NCBI GenBank assembly: GCA_025056965.1
Contig: JANWVF010000058.1
Span: 1-53,443, forward strand
Direction of reading: 5' to 3'
Source of the DNA: Thermoflexales bacterium
Lineage (GTDB): Bacteria > Chloroflexota > Anaerolineae > J036 > Brachytrichaceae
DNA: 53,443 bases
This document shows, one piece after another, positions 25,959 to 35,880 of the stretch; the first letter of the stretch is position 1, and the number at the start of each line of letters is the position of its first letter. A program made the translations under genes and the position numbers. A model generated the notes under the pieces. It was not told where the DNA came from and ran no database searches. It saw only the letters and a program-made list of their open reading frames with translations.

Positions 25959-28022
25959 TCACGGCTCATCTGGCGGGATCAACTTGGCCACTACATCGCG
26001 CATGATCGAGCCGTCGGGATTAAGCACGCGCGCCTTGAATTGCCAGTCGCCGTCGTTGGTGTCTATTTTCAGCAACAGCGCGTTGTAGCCCTTCTTCAGC
26101 TCAATTGGCGGCAGGTCAATGTCACGCAGGTCGTCGGGCATGTAGCGGCTCACCTTGTTGCGCCAGATCTCCTTGCCATTCAGCCAAGCGGCCAAGCCGT
26201 CATCCGAGTTCATGCCGAGCAGTCCCTTGCGATCCTCCGGCGATTCGATCCACACGAAGGCGTAGGCGACGTTCTTGCGCGAGGGCGTGATGTATTTCAG
26301 CAGGTTGATGTTGTGCGATGGGCTGCGGATCGCCCAGGCCGTCTTGTCGCCGGGGCGGGCGATGTAGTTGGCTTCACCTCCGGGCAGCACGTCATCATCC
26401 AACGTGCGATAGGGATAGCCGCCGTTCAGCCACCAGGCGCGGATGTAGCCGTCGCTCGGGAAGGGATAAATGTTGACCTTCCGCGCGGATAGGTTGCCTC
26501 GAGCGTCGGCCGCGGTGAAGATGGCCTCGACGAAGCCATCGTCGCGCAGATCGGCTGGCATGACGAAGCTGGCCGTCAGCCCGCTCGCGTTAGCCAGCGG
26601 CGTGGCGCGCCGGCCGTCGTAGCGGGTGATGCGCCACTCCGCCTTCGTGGCGTTCCTGGCCTCGCCCCGCAGCCGCACGGTCTGGCCGGCCAAATAGGTC
26701 TCACCGTCCAATGGCGCGAGGATGGCAGCCATCGGCTTATTGCTTGCGCGCGTTTGGGTGATCGTCGCCAGGGCGCCCAGCGGGCGACCTTCGTAGACGA
26801 TGCGTCGCAGACCGCCGGAGTAGATGGAGAGATACCACAGCGCGCCGTCGGGGCCGAACTGAATGTCCACTGGCTCGCCCATCTGCTTGCCGAACGGGAT
26901 CGTCTCTTTGAAGCGGCCGCGCTCGTCTAGCACCGTCCGGTTGATCACTTGCGTGGAGTAGTCCCCCCAGAAGAAGTTCCCCTTCATCTCCGGCGGGAAG
27001 TTTTCGCCGGTGTTGAAGTCACCTGCCGTCACCGAGGCGTTGTTCTCGTTGTGCGGATAGTTCAGCTCCTTCGGCGTGGTGGTCTTCACGTTGATGCCAC
27101 GGCACTCGGGCGCATTTTGGAACTCCGGCCGATCCATGCTCCCTTCTACGCATGGCCAGCCAAAATTCGACCCCTTGGTCGCAATCATCAACATCTCGTA
27201 GGTATTCCAGCCCACATCGCCGACATACGGCAGCTGAGTCTCCGGGTGGAGTGCGAAGCGGAACGGATTGCGATACCCATAAGACCATATGCGCGAGCGG
27301 GCGCTCTTGGGAAAGCGAGGGTCGTAGAACGGATTGCCCGGCACGCCTTTGCCGTTGCGCGGGTCAATGCGCAGCACTTTGCCCTGCAGCGTATCGAGGT
27401 CGAGCGCGGTGAGCGAGAGTCTGTCGGGCATGGCCGAGAGCGAACCTTCGCCCAGCGAGACCCAGAGCAGCCCGCGCTTGTCGAACTTAAGCGTGCCGAC
27501 TGAGTGATTCTGCGTGTAATTCCAGTGATCGTCGAACAAGACGAAGGCGCTGTTCGGCCTGACTACGTCACCTTCGACGGTGTAGCGCACCAGCCGGCTG
27601 CGGCGTGGTTCGTCTGCGTCCTTCGCCTGGCCCGGCGCATCCCACGCATAAAGCAGATAGATCCAGCCGTTCTCGGCGAATTGGGGATCGAGCGCCATGC
27701 CGATCAGGCCGCGGTCAACGAAGCTGTTCACCTCGTCGCGGATGTCAATCAACGGTTGCGCGTAGAGCACGCCATCCTTCCATACCTTGACGCGGCCGGC
27801 TTTCTCGGCGATGAACACTCGCCCATCCGGCGCGAAAGTGAACGTCGTCGGCAACTCCAGGTTCGAGGTGATCGGCTCAACCCTGAAACCCGGCGGTACG
27901 TCTAATGCGCGCGTCGGCTGAGCGTGAGAGGTGTGAGTCGGCACACAGGCAAGGCCGATCACGGTGAGGAAGGTCAGCGCCGCAGCGACGCGCTTGCTTG
28001 GGTTCAAGCAGCGTGTTCTCAC
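25959..28022 (-). CDS. PQQ-dependent sugar (glucose/sorbosone-type) dehydrogenase, secreted, with C-terminal beta domains
   Basis: The 687-aa protein starts at GTG with AGGAG 9 nt upstream. The signal peptide ends in IGLAC, so it may be a lipoprotein. Residues about 40-420 are a six-bladed propeller like soluble aldose sugar dehydrogenase: LPTTFTFAPDGRVFIAEKAG, RGLIGMALDPQF, YTQNHSVGTLKFD, LGEGS, IWSYGYRNPFRFA and FFWGDY. It would oxidise sugars with PQQ outside the membrane. Residues about 430-530 look Ig-like and about 540-680 look like a jelly-roll or PA14-like lobe (FVWIESPEDRKGLLGMNSDD). No PQQ synthesis genes are seen, so the cofactor may come from elsewhere. Confidence 0.88.
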   Translation of the reverse strand: MRTRCLNPSKRVAAALTFLTVIGLACVPTHTSHAQPTRALDVPPGFRVEPITSNLELPTTFTFAPDGRVFIAEKAGRVKVWKDGVLYAQPLIDIRDEVNSFVDRGLIGMALDPQFAENGWIYLLYAWDAPGQAKDADEPRRSRLVRYTVEGDVVRPNSAFVLFDDHWNYTQNHSVGTLKFDKRGLLWVSLGEGSLSAMPDRLSLTALDLDTLQGKVLRIDPRNGKGVPGNPFYDPRFPKSARSRIWSYGYRNPFRFALHPETQLPYVGDVGWNTYEMLMIATKGSNFGWPCVEGSMDRPEFQNAPECRGINVKTTTPKELNYPHNENNASVTAGDFNTGENFPPEMKGNFFWGDYSTQVINRTVLDERGRFKETIPFGKQMGEPVDIQFGPDGALWYLSIYSGGLRRIVYEGRPLGALATITQTRASNKPMAAILAPLDGETYLAGQTVRLRGEARNATKAEWRITRYDGRRATPLANASGLTASFVMPADLRDDGFVEAIFTAADARGNLSARKVNIYPFPSDGYIRAWWLNGGYPYRTLDDDVLPGGEANYIARPGDKTAWAIRSPSHNINLLKYITPSRKNVAYAFVWIESPEDRKGLLGMNSDDGLAAWLNGKEIWRNKVSRYMPDDLRDIDLPPIELKKGYNALLLKIDTNDGDWQFKARVLNPDGSIMRDVVAKLIPPDEP

Positions 28023-28057
28023 GATTCAGACTCCTGGGCCGCGCGTCTACGCTTCAG

Positions 28058-30328
28058 CTAAGGAATTTCGATAAACACGATATCGTCTGGCCATGGGCTG
28101 CCATCGGCCATGCGGGCAGTCAGGCGCTGGCCGGTCTGCCGGTCATACCAGCCGACGCGAAGCCGGCGGGCTTCCGGCGGCAGCGCGATCGCGCGCACGT
28201 CGCGCACGCGCTCCCCGGCATCCCACAAGCCCGTCGGGTATTGCCCGTCGAATGGCTCGCCGTCTTGCTGGCCGATCTGCGCGCCGCTCGCGTCCAGGAC
28301 GTGGACGAAGAGCGTATAGTCGTTGCCGAGCGGTTTGAGCACCGTCCAATCGAAGACGATGTGATCCGACGCAAAACGCACGCGGTCGAGGCGCAACGCG
28401 TCGCCAAACACGGCTACCGGCGGCTGCGATGACTCAGGGGGAGACGCGCTGGCTGCTTGGACTTTCACGCGGTCAATGAGGAAGGCGCGCGTGTTTGCGC
28501 CGTCAATTTCAGCCGTGGCCGGCTGCGGGTGCTGCTTGAACAAGCTGAGTTGCACGCGCGCCGGGCCGCGCGCGGCCGTCGGATCAATCGGCAACTGATA
28601 CACATCGCGGAAGTAGGCGCCCGGTTGCCAGCGTTGCGTGGCGAATCGTCCGCCGAAGGGGATGGCCATCTTGCGGCCAATCACTTCCCCGTCCAGGTCA
28701 AGCGCTTCCAACACCACGCGATAGCTCTGGTTGACCGGCTGCAGCGCGCCCCAGTAGAGCGTCACGTCCAAGCTCTCGCCGGGCTTCACGCGCTTCTTGC
28801 CCACCTCGGCATGGAGCAGCTCGATCATGCCGTCGAAGGTGGCCACGCCGGCGCTGGGCAGGCGATGCGCAACGACGAGCGCCTGCCGCTGCATCATGTC
28901 GGGCAACGCATAGGCCGGCTGGAGCGTGAGGAACGGGGCGGCGACAGCCAGCGCCAGCAGCGGCGCAGCGCCGGCGAAAGTCGCAGCCGGCTGGGCGCGC
29001 TGCGGCGCCAGCGTCAGCCAGCCCATCGCCGTTAACGCGGCGACCGACGCGACGCCCGGCATGATCAACCGGCTGTTCTCGGTGCCCACGTAGCTGCGCA
29101 ACCACCAGGCAAACATCGCGACAAGGGCAAGCTGCCAGATCATCAGCAGCGCGAATCCGGTGCGGTTGCCCACCATCGGCAGCCCGCGCGCAAATGCGAC
29201 GACGCAGCCGATCACCGCCAATGCCAGCGCAATGAACAGCACGACGTTCACCCAGTTGTCGTAGTGCAGCTCGATGCCCAGGTTGCCCCAGTATGACGTG
29301 AACCACAGCGGCAGCGTCGCGATGACTTCAGCCGCGCTCAGCGGCGGGATGCGCAGCAGCGCCTCATTCGCCTTTTGCACCTGCGCCCAGGCCAATGGGT
29401 GGCCGTAATTAACCCAGTTGAAAAGCAACCACCAGCCGGCCACAGCGACAAAGCCGGCCAGCAGCGTGACAATACGCATGAGCAGGCCGCTGCGCGGCGC
29501 AACTAAGAAGACTGCTGCCAGCGCGGGCGCGAGCAAGCCCAACCCCTGGAGCTTGCACAGCGTCGCCGCGGCAACCAGCGCGCCCAAGACGAAGAAGCGG
29601 CGCGGAGACCCCCCATCGCCTTCGCGCGAGCGGTCGGCCATGCGCACCATCCACCCGCAAGCGGCCGTAGCAGCCAACGTGATCGCGACATCGTTATTCA
29701 CGATGCTGCTGATGTGGATGAACTTCGGGTTGAAGGCGACCAGCGCCGCGCACAAGGTGGCGGTCAAACCGCGTGTGGTTTCGGTTGTCGCACGGCTGCC
29801 GAAGATGTCGCGCGCGATGAGGTAAACCAGGACGATCGTCGCTGCGCCCAACAGCGACGATAGCAGGCGCGCCGCGCGCACGGCCCACACGGCGCCGCGA
29901 TACGGCCAGCGTTCTGCCTCGGTATGCAGGTGCTGGCCGCGCACACCGGTGTAGCCCTTATTGAGCGCTTGGTCGAACCAGTCCGGGTTGAGATGGATCA
30001 GCTGGTCAAGGTTGCTGCGGTCAAACGGGGCGATCACCAAGGCTGCCAGCGCGTAATACAGCACCGGCTGGGTCACTTCGTGCGAGGGTAGATCACCTTT
30101 CAAATCTGGCAGGCGTTGCTCGCTGGCCAGATAGTGCGCATAGCGAAAGTGCGCCGCCTCGTCCGGAGCATCGAAGATCGGCAGCGTCACGTTGTAGAGC
30201 AAGCACAGCACCAAAAATACGGCGAGGATCGGGACAAGCGCCGCGCGCGAGCTGAGGAGTTGGAGCACGTCGCTGCTCAGCTTTCGCAGCGCAAGCGCCG
30301 AGTGGCGAATGTCGGTCTGCGCATTCAT
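28058..30328 (-). CDS. GT-C-type integral membrane protein (DUF2142/PMT-like) with C-terminal beta domain
   Basis: The ATG at 30326-30328 overlaps the upstream stop as ATGA and gives 756 aa; an ATG four codons earlier is also in frame. The first periplasmic loop after TM1 holds FDAPDEAAHFRYAHYLASEQ, the acidic motif of GT-C transferases and DUF2142. About 11 TM helices follow to residue 470. The last third is a soluble, likely external beta domain (VTLYWGALQPVNQSYRVVL and ADHIVFDWTVLKP). The membrane half may use a polyprenyl-phosphate sugar to glycosylate proteins or envelope polymers. It is translationally coupled to the lipoprotein gene before it. Confidence 0.8.
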   Translation of the reverse strand: MNAQTDIRHSALALRKLSSDVLQLLSSRAALVPILAVFLVLCLLYNVTLPIFDAPDEAAHFRYAHYLASEQRLPDLKGDLPSHEVTQPVLYYALAALVIAPFDRSNLDQLIHLNPDWFDQALNKGYTGVRGQHLHTEAERWPYRGAVWAVRAARLLSSLLGAATIVLVYLIARDIFGSRATTETTRGLTATLCAALVAFNPKFIHISSIVNNDVAITLAATAACGWMVRMADRSREGDGGSPRRFFVLGALVAAATLCKLQGLGLLAPALAAVFLVAPRSGLLMRIVTLLAGFVAVAGWWLLFNWVNYGHPLAWAQVQKANEALLRIPPLSAAEVIATLPLWFTSYWGNLGIELHYDNWVNVVLFIALALAVIGCVVAFARGLPMVGNRTGFALLMIWQLALVAMFAWWLRSYVGTENSRLIMPGVASVAALTAMGWLTLAPQRAQPAATFAGAAPLLALAVAAPFLTLQPAYALPDMMQRQALVVAHRLPSAGVATFDGMIELLHAEVGKKRVKPGESLDVTLYWGALQPVNQSYRVVLEALDLDGEVIGRKMAIPFGGRFATQRWQPGAYFRDVYQLPIDPTAARGPARVQLSLFKQHPQPATAEIDGANTRAFLIDRVKVQAASASPPESSQPPVAVFGDALRLDRVRFASDHIVFDWTVLKPLGNDYTLFVHVLDASGAQIGQQDGEPFDGQYPTGLWDAGERVRDVRAIALPPEARRLRVGWYDRQTGQRLTARMADGSPWPDDIVFIEIP

Positions 30329-31269
30329 TCCGTCAGCCATCGAAATAGGTTGCGTGCGTAAGTGCGATTGTCGAACTGGTCAATGTCCGTGCCCGGCCCA
30401 GGTCCGTTGTGGAAGGTGTTGCGGTCGCATGTGCCGGCCAGCTTGCCGCCGCGGGCATTCTCGCGCACCCAAGTGCAGGCGACCACGTCGCCCGGCCGGA
30501 TTTTGGCCTGCTCCGGCGGCTGCACGGCGCAGCCGCTGCGCTCCAGCGGCGCGCACTTCGCCAGCACCTGATTCCGGTCCAGGCTGGCCGCGCTGATGAG
30601 GAACTGGCTGCTGCCCTCGGTGGCGAACGATGTCACGCCTTGCATGATGGGATGAGCCGTTACGATGTCGGTGATCTGCGTCGTCGGCTGAAAGTTATCG
30701 GGAAAGACCTCGATGCCGAACTGGTTGAGGAAGTTGTTATCGCTAGTCCAATTATCGGGGCCATACTGGAAGTCGGCGTAGGTGAGGATGCGTCCGCCGG
30801 CATCGTAGTATTCGGTCAGCGCCTGCACCTCGTCGGCGCTGAGCGCGCGCCCGTTCGAGCCAAGCACGACCAGGGTATATGGGGACAACAGGCCCGGCGT
30901 GATCGCCGCGCCGGCCGTCAGGACGTACTCATCTACCGATAACTTCAGGTCGCCTTCTAAGACCTCGGCGCGCAAACGGGAGAAGCTCTCCGGTTTGCTG
31001 CCGTCGTCATTCACGCGCGAATGCGGGTAGCCGCTCTCCGGAATATGGTCGCCGTTGATGAACAGCACTCGTTTGCGGCCGACATCGCTCGCTCCGCCTG
31101 GGTCGCCGGTCATCAACGGGATATAAAGGCGCGGGGTCAAGGTCACCTGGGGCTGAGCGGGAGGCGGCGTGTCGGCGGGTGGTGAAGGTTGTTCGGGAGG
31201 TGTTGCCGTCCCGCAAGCCGCGAGAGCCACACACAGCATAGCGCCGATGCACAAGCGTTGAGCAGCCAT
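30325..31269 (-). CDS. Lipoprotein with glutamine-amidotransferase-like (DUF4350/ThuA-like) fold
   Basis: The 314-aa protein has a lipobox signal peptide (VALAAC) followed by a Pro-rich linker. The mature part reads KRVLFINGDHIPESGYPHSR, YTLVVLGSNGRALSADEVQAL, YYDAGGRILTYADFQYGPD and VTAHPIMQGVTSFATEG, the pattern of amidotransferase-like domains found in many surface proteins. The nucleophile Cys position is not evident. It overlaps the GT-C gene downstream by ATGA, so the two products are probably made together and may act on the same surface polymer. A perfect TATAAT lies 7 nt before the ATG with no ribosome binding site. Confidence 0.72.
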   Translation of the reverse strand: MAAQRLCIGAMLCVALAACGTATPPEQPSPPADTPPPAQPQVTLTPRLYIPLMTGDPGGASDVGRKRVLFINGDHIPESGYPHSRVNDDGSKPESFSRLRAEVLEGDLKLSVDEYVLTAGAAITPGLLSPYTLVVLGSNGRALSADEVQALTEYYDAGGRILTYADFQYGPDNWTSDNNFLNQFGIEVFPDNFQPTTQITDIVTAHPIMQGVTSFATEGSSQFLISAASLDRNQVLAKCAPLERSGCAVQPPEQAKIRPGDVVACTWVRENARGGKLAGTCDRNTFHNGPGPGTDIDQFDNRTYARNLFRWLTE

Positions 31270-31276
31270 CGCGCAG

Positions 31277-31282
31277 ATTATA
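31277..31282 (-). promoter_or_regulatory. -10 TATAAT for a leaderless lipoprotein/GT-C operon
   Basis: TATAAT on the minus strand ends 7 nt before the ATG at 31269, so transcription should begin at or next to the start codon. The remaining gap to 31546 holds no gene I can support. Confidence 0.5.
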
Positions 31283-31546
31283 CAGGCGGCGCTTCTTCGA
31301 GGGTCGGATTCGCGCAGCGAGGCGCGTCCGATCGTTGAAGTTCTCCTCCTATTTTCTTCGCACGCTTATCACGGATAGCGTTCGTGATGCTCAAGTGCAA
31401 CGCAGCCGTGCGGCGCGCTGCCGAAAGCGGGGCGAGACAAGGCATCCGCTCCCGCGCAGGGGAGCGCATCCGCGCCGACAAGAGCCGCCAAGAAGGGCAG
31501 GTAATCACCCGGATCGGCGCCCGCTCGGCTAGATCCGCGCGCCGGC

Positions 31547-32221
31547 CTACTCTTCCCTCAGCACGTAGCCGACGCTGCGCACGGTGTGAATCAGGCGCGG
31601 TTCGCCGTTGGCTTCGGTCTTCTGGCGCAAGTAGCGAATGTATACCTCGAGCACGTTGCTCTCGCCGCCGAAGTCGTAGCCCCAAACCCGGTCGAGGATT
31701 TGCTCGCGCGTCAGCACCTGGCGCGGGTTGCGCATCAGATACTCCAACAGGTCGTATTCTTTGGCCGTCAGCTCAAACTGACGGTCGCCGCGCTTGGCCA
31801 AGCGCGTGCCGGTATCCAGCTGCAAATCGGCATACTTCAGGATCTCAGGCTTGCTGCTCGGTTGTGTGCGGCGCAGCAAGGCATGCACGCGCGCCAATAG
31901 CTCCGGAAAGGCAAACGGCTTCACCAGGTAATCGTCTGCGCCGCTCTCCAAGCCGAGCACGCGATCCGGCACCGAATCCTTCGCCGTCAGCATCAGGATG
32001 GGCACGTTACTCGCCGCGCGCAGCCGCATGCACACTTCCAGCCCGTCCAAACCGGGCATCATCCAGTCGAGGATGACGAGGTCGGGCGGGTTGTCGCGCG
32101 CTGCCGCCAGCCCGCTCGCCCCGTCGTTAGCCGTCGTGACCTTGTAATTCTCATACGTCAACCCGCGCCGCAGCAGGTCGCGAATCGCAGGGTCGTCTTC
32201 AATCACGAGGATGTGTTCCAT
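31547..32221 (-). CDS. OmpR/PhoB-type response regulator, orphan
   Basis: Starting at the ATG at 32219-32221 gives 224 aa. The receiver domain has the acidic pair (VIEDDPAIR), the phosphorylated Asp52 ([10 protein letters not shown]), Thr in MLTAKD and Lys in [10 protein letters not shown]. The winged-helix DNA-binding domain follows ([50 protein letters not shown]). No histidine kinase is next to it, so its partner is elsewhere. TACATT lies 9 nt before the start with no ribosome binding site. It sits 50 bp downstream of the nitroreductase gene on the same strand. Confidence 0.95.
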   Translation of the reverse strand: MEHILVIEDDPAIRDLLRRGLTYENYKVTTANDGASGLAAARDNPPDLVILDWMMPGLDGLEVCMRLRAASNVPILMLTAKDSVPDRVLGLESGADDYLVKPFAFPELLARVHALLRRTQPSSKPEILKYADLQLDTGTRLAKRGDRQFELTAKEYDLLEYLMRNPRQVLTREQILDRVWGYDFGGESNVLEVYIRYLRQKTEANGEPRLIHTVRSVGYVLREE

Positions 32222-32271
32222 AGCAAGCGCAATGTACCGGCCATCCATAAGTAAGAGATTAGAGCAGCCAC

Positions 32272-33111
32272 CTAGGGTTCGCTCGGCTGCTCCGAATCTC
32301 CCCACAACAAGCTGCGCGCTTTAGCGAGCGATTCGGGCACCGGCGTGTCCCAGTCGTTGTAGCGGGTGAGTTCAGTAAAGGGCTTGCGCTGGTTGCTCGT
32401 CCAGTCAATCGTGTTGCGGGGCATGTGCGGGTCCTTGTAGCCCATGCGGAAGATCGCCACCAGCTCATGCGCCTCGGGGATCTTGAGCAAGGCGACCAGG
32501 CGCGCCTTGTTCTCTGCTACCTCCAGCGGCGTGCTGATGAACTGCATGCCGATGTCCAGCGCCGTCGTCACCAGCCACAGCGTCTGGATCACGGCGCCCA
32601 GCGTGATCGAGGCATACAGGCCGCTGAGCTCACCCGGACGGTATTCCTGCTTATCGAGGGTGATCGCCAGCAACATCGGCGCACTGCGCACGATCTTGCG
32701 CTGGTCGTTCCCCAAAATGGCCGACGCGCCGAGCTTGTTGAGCAGCGATCCGACCTGCTCCGAGAAGACGAGCCTGACCATCGGCCGGAGCACCGCCGGC
32801 ATGTTATCTATGTAGATGCCGCTGCCGGTCGCCATGGACTCCTTGGCGTCGAAGCGGAAATAGCGCCGGTAGCGCGCCACGAACGCCCCCTCGTCCATCA
32901 GCCGCTTCATCGAGTCGCCGGCGATGTCGGCGATTTGCGCGATGCGCTCGCGATCCTCAATGACGATGAATCGCCAGGGCTGACTGTTGAAGTGCGACGG
33001 CGCGCGCGACGCCGCCTCAATCAGCAGACGCTTATGCTCGTCGCGGATGCGCTCCGGTCGGAAGGGCGAATTGGTCGTCTTGCGCTTGCGAATCGCTTCG
33101 AGTAGATCCAT
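32272..33111 (-). CDS. Nitroreductase family protein
   Basis: The 279-aa protein is an FMN-binding nitroreductase relative. [20 protein letters not shown] starts the first helix, with [15 protein letters not shown] as the FMN phosphate site (Arg/Ser-rich, SxxNxQPW). [25 protein letters not shown] forms the dimer helices, shortened here to [10 protein letters not shown], and [11 protein letters not shown] is the late strand. It is longer than the about 200-aa core because of a middle insert (about 80-130) and a C-terminal tail. It would reduce nitro, quinone or similar compounds with NAD(P)H; the substrate is unknown. Confidence 0.87.
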   Translation of the reverse strand: MDLLEAIRKRKTTNSPFRPERIRDEHKRLLIEAASRAPSHFNSQPWRFIVIEDRERIAQIADIAGDSMKRLMDEGAFVARYRRYFRFDAKESMATGSGIYIDNMPAVLRPMVRLVFSEQVGSLLNKLGASAILGNDQRKIVRSAPMLLAITLDKQEYRPGELSGLYASITLGAVIQTLWLVTTALDIGMQFISTPLEVAENKARLVALLKIPEAHELVAIFRMGYKDPHMPRNTIDWTSNQRKPFTELTRYNDWDTPVPESLAKARSLLWGDSEQPSEP

Positions 33112-33183
33112 CGGTCGGTCCGTGGTTTCAAGAGTCCATCCAGCGCTGTGGGCCTCGATCGGCGCGCACGAGCGTGGGGAGCG

Positions 33184-33501
33184 TCACATCAGCGCTGCCC
33201 CGATCACCAGGCCGACGAGCACAACCAGTCCGCCGGTGGCCGTCCAACAGTGCGCCGACGAGCCCGGCCGGAAGCGCGGCAGCAGCACTAGAAACGGCAC
33301 GACGCCGAGCAGCAGCCAGCGCCACGGCGCGCCGAAGGCAAAGGCCCAAAATGCAGCGCCACCTAGCGCTAGCCAAATCAGACCGAACAACGCATGGTGC
33401 ACCCAGCGCCAACCTCTCGTGTTCACCCAGCCCAGCCGGATGCTCGTGCCCAGCGCCGAAGTGCCCGCGTAGATGCCCAGCAGCGTCAGCAGCGTCCACA
33501 T
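33184..33501 (-). CDS. Small four-helix membrane protein
   Basis: The 105-aa protein starts at the ATG at 33499-33501 and has four hydrophobic segments (about 2-20, 34-55, 60-75, 88-104) with a basic loop RLGWVNTRGWRWVHH. I do not recognise the family. TACAAT lies 7 nt before the ATG (33509-33514), supporting this start and a leaderless message. It lies 29 bp after the cdsA stop on the same strand, so it may also be read from the cdsA transcript. It could be a minor envelope protein; no function is evident. Confidence 0.6.
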   Translation of the reverse strand: MWTLLTLLGIYAGTSALGTSIRLGWVNTRGWRWVHHALFGLIWLALGGAAFWAFAFGAPWRWLLLGVVPFLVLLPRFRPGSSAHCWTATGGLVVLVGLVIGAALM

Positions 33502-33530
33502 ACGATGGATTGTAGCGCCTCGGACGCTGT

Positions 33531-34352
33531 TCAGGGCAGCTGGAAATTCCCCGAAGCGATGATCGCCACGTAAGTCACGATGACGCTGGCCCAGAGCAGC
33601 GAGTCTATGCGATCGAACAACCCGCCGTGCCCCGGTATCAGCTTGCCGGAATCCTTGGCGTGCGCTTGGCGCTTGATCATGGACTCGACCAAGTCGCCCA
33701 GGGGGCTGAGCGCGCCGACCAAGACGCCGGCGATCGCGCCGACGAGCGCGCCGAAGGGAGCGAGCGCGCCGAGGAGAATGCCAGAGAGCGTGCTTGCGAT
33801 GAGGCCGGCGATATACCCTTCCCAAGTCTTGCCCGGGCTAATGGCCGGCGCGAGTTTGTGTTTGCCGAGCAACCGCCCGAAGACGTAGGCCGTGCTGTCG
33901 GCAGACCAGAGCGTGATCAGCGTCAACGCCAGCCACCATCGCCCGTCGGGCGGCAGGACGATCAGCTCGGCCAGATGGCCGCCCGTCCAGCCGAGGTAGA
34001 ACCCACCGGCAAAGCTCACCGCCCAATCTCCGAAGGTGCGCGCTTGGGCACGCTGCAACTGACGGGCCAGCGTGACCAGCAACACCAGCGTGAGCGCCGG
34101 GATGAAGATGAACAGGTTGGGCAGGCGAACGCCGATGAACGCCGCCGCCGCCGTGCTCAGCGTCGCAGCCAGCGAGGGTTGATAGCCGGCGCGGCTGAGC
34201 AACCGCCACAGCTCAAAGGTCGTCCGAGCGATGAGGACCGCCACGAACAGCGTGAACCACCAGCCCCCAAGCGCGCCAAAGGCGATGGCAACAACGACAA
34301 TGGCAGCAGCGCTCAACAGGCGCGCGGTGAGTTCATTGGACGATGTTCGCAA
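33531..34352 (-). CDS. cdsA: Phosphatidate cytidylyltransferase (CDP-diglyceride synthase)
   Basis: The 273-aa membrane enzyme makes CDP-diacylglycerol from phosphatidate and CTP. About eight TM helices are present. The C-terminal signature is intact: SPLGDLVESMIKRQAHAKDSG followed by IPGHGGLFDRIDSL, here split as GDLVESMIKRQ and PGHGGLFDRIDS with the metal-binding Asp residues. STAYVFGRLLGKHKLAP and SPGKTWEGYIAG are also typical. No ATG precedes the first helix, so translation probably begins at the TTG at 34352. TAGAAT 7 nt before it hints at a leaderless TTG start. It follows uppS by 44 bp as in the conserved cluster. Confidence 0.93.
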   Translation of the reverse strand: MRTSSNELTARLLSAAAIVVVAIAFGALGGWWFTLFVAVLIARTTFELWRLLSRAGYQPSLAATLSTAAAAFIGVRLPNLFIFIPALTLVLLVTLARQLQRAQARTFGDWAVSFAGGFYLGWTGGHLAELIVLPPDGRWWLALTLITLWSADSTAYVFGRLLGKHKLAPAISPGKTWEGYIAGLIASTLSGILLGALAPFGALVGAIAGVLVGALSPLGDLVESMIKRQAHAKDSGKLIPGHGGLFDRIDSLLWASVIVTYVAIIASGNFQLP

Positions 34353-34396
34353 TAAGGCGATTCTATACAGCGGGGTGAGAGGCGAGGCGTCTGCTG

Positions 34397-35185
34397 CTAC
34401 TTGGAACTCAATCCCCCAAACCGACGTTCGCGCTTGCTGTAGTGTTCGATGGCCTTCTGCAGCTCTTTCTCATCGAAGTCCGGCCACAGCACGTCGGTCA
34501 CGTAATACTCCGAATACGCCCCCTGCCAGATGAGGAAGTTGCTCACGCGGTATTCGCCGCTGGTGCGGATGATGAGGTCGGGGTCCGGCAGGTCGCCGGT
34601 GTAAAGATAGCGGCTGACCGTGGCCTCGTCCACGCACTCGGGATCGAGGCCATCGGCCAGCATGTGCTTCACCGCATCTACGATCTCCGCGCGTCCGCCG
34701 TAATTCATCGCCACGTTCAAGATCATCTCCGTGTTGTTGCGCGTGTAGGCGACCGCGTAGCGGATCTTCTCGCAGAGCGTCGGGGGGATGCGGTCGGTGC
34801 GACCGATGTGCCGGATTTGTACGCCCTCGCGATGAAGCGCGTGCAGCTCATTCTCGATGGCGGTCTCGAGGAGTTTCATCAGTCCGTTGACTTCCTCCTC
34901 GGGCCGGCGCCAGTTCTCGGTGGAGAAAGCGTATAGGGTGACGATCTTGATGCCGTGATGTTTGCACGCCCGCAAGACGCGACGCAGATTGTCCGTTCCT
35001 GCTTTATGTCCAGCCAGGCGCGGCAAGTTGCGGCGCTTGGCCCAGCGGCCGTTGCCATCCATGATGATGGCTAGGTGTCGGATGCCGTGCGATGCGGTTG
35101 CGGTGTGCGCGTACGCTTGGGGTGCAGCGGCGTCCAGCGCGTCGCGCGCGAAGGATCGCTCGAAGGTTGCGATGGATAAAGCCAT
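34397..35185 (-). CDS. uppS: Isoprenyl transferase (undecaprenyl diphosphate synthase)
   Basis: The 262-aa cis-prenyltransferase extends farnesyl diphosphate with IPP to the lipid carrier for wall glycans. The active-site start [20 protein letters not shown] with catalytic Asp, then [33 protein letters not shown] and the C-terminal [19 protein letters not shown] (here D-IIRTSGE and SNFLIWQ) are complete. The first about 30 residues are a non-conserved extension. It begins 9 nt after the frr stop and precedes cdsA. Confidence 0.95.
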   Translation of the reverse strand: MALSIATFERSFARDALDAAAPQAYAHTATASHGIRHLAIIMDGNGRWAKRRNLPRLAGHKAGTDNLRRVLRACKHHGIKIVTLYAFSTENWRRPEEEVNGLMKLLETAIENELHALHREGVQIRHIGRTDRIPPTLCEKIRYAVAYTRNNTEMILNVAMNYGGRAEIVDAVKHMLADGLDPECVDEATVSRYLYTGDLPDPDLIIRTSGEYRVSNFLIWQGAYSEYYVTDVLWPDFDEKELQKAIEHYSKRERRFGGLSSK

Positions 35186-35194
35186 AGGTGCGGA

Positions 35195-35761
35195 TCACAA
35201 CTCCATGATTTCGCGTTCCTTGCGCGCGCCCAGCTCATCGGCCCGCGCAGTGAAGCGATGGGTTAGGTTCTCCAACTCCTGCTTGCCGCGTTTGTGATCG
35301 TCTTCGGTGATCAGCTTCTGCTCCTCGAACGCCTTCAGCCTCTCCATCCCCTCGCGCCGGTGGTTACGAATCGAAATCTTGGCCTCTTCCAGGCGCTTAT
35401 GCACCAGCTTGACGATGTCACGCCGGCGCTCCTCGGTCAGCGGGGGGATGTTCAACCGGATCACCTTGCCGTCGTTGTTCGGCGTGAGCTTGACGTCGGA
35501 GGCGCTGATCGCTTTCTCGATCGCTTTCAGCGTCGCCGGATCGAACGGCTTAATCATAATCACCTGCGCCTCCGGCACGGTGATTGTGGCCAGCTGCTGG
35601 AGCGGGACTTGAGTGCCGTAGTATTCCACCGGAATCCGCTCCACCAGTGCGGGCGATGCTCGTCCGGTGCGAATCGCTTGAAAGTCCGTCTCCATTGCGT
35701 GGATCGCGCGCTCCATCTCTTTCTCGATCTCTTTGATGACGCTTTTTATTTCGTCAGCCAT
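35195..35761 (-). CDS. frr: Ribosome recycling factor
   Basis: The 188-aa protein splits post-termination ribosomes with EF-G. It matches the family along its full length: the helical start MERAIHAMETDFQAIRTGRA, VEYYGTQVPLQQLATITVPE and the C-terminal helix KRGKQELENLTHRF. PFDPATLKAIEKAI and GKVIRLNIPPLTEERRRD are the RRF domain-2 and hinge motifs. It lies 119 bp after pyrH; the gap holds a small hairpin followed by TTTT. Confidence 0.96.
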   Translation of the reverse strand: MADEIKSVIKEIEKEMERAIHAMETDFQAIRTGRASPALVERIPVEYYGTQVPLQQLATITVPEAQVIMIKPFDPATLKAIEKAISASDVKLTPNNDGKVIRLNIPPLTEERRRDIVKLVHKRLEEAKISIRNHRREGMERLKAFEEQKLITEDDHKRGKQELENLTHRFTARADELGARKEREIMEL

Positions 35762-35827
35762 GTTGGAGTAACCTCGCTCTTTGTAGTGGGGTCATTCTGC
35801 AGACATCCGCAGAAGGACTACAAAATG

Positions 35828-35848
35828 CTATCACAGGCCGAGTGATAG
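35828..35848 (-). terminator. Small hairpin between pyrH and frr
   Basis: A 7-bp inverted repeat (CTATCAC/GTGATAG) with a 7-nt loop is followed on the minus strand by CATTTTG. It could weaken read-through from pyrH into frr, but the stem is short. Confidence 0.35.
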
Positions 35849-35880
35849 GTTTTGATAGTGACGTTATGACCTTCAGCCGA

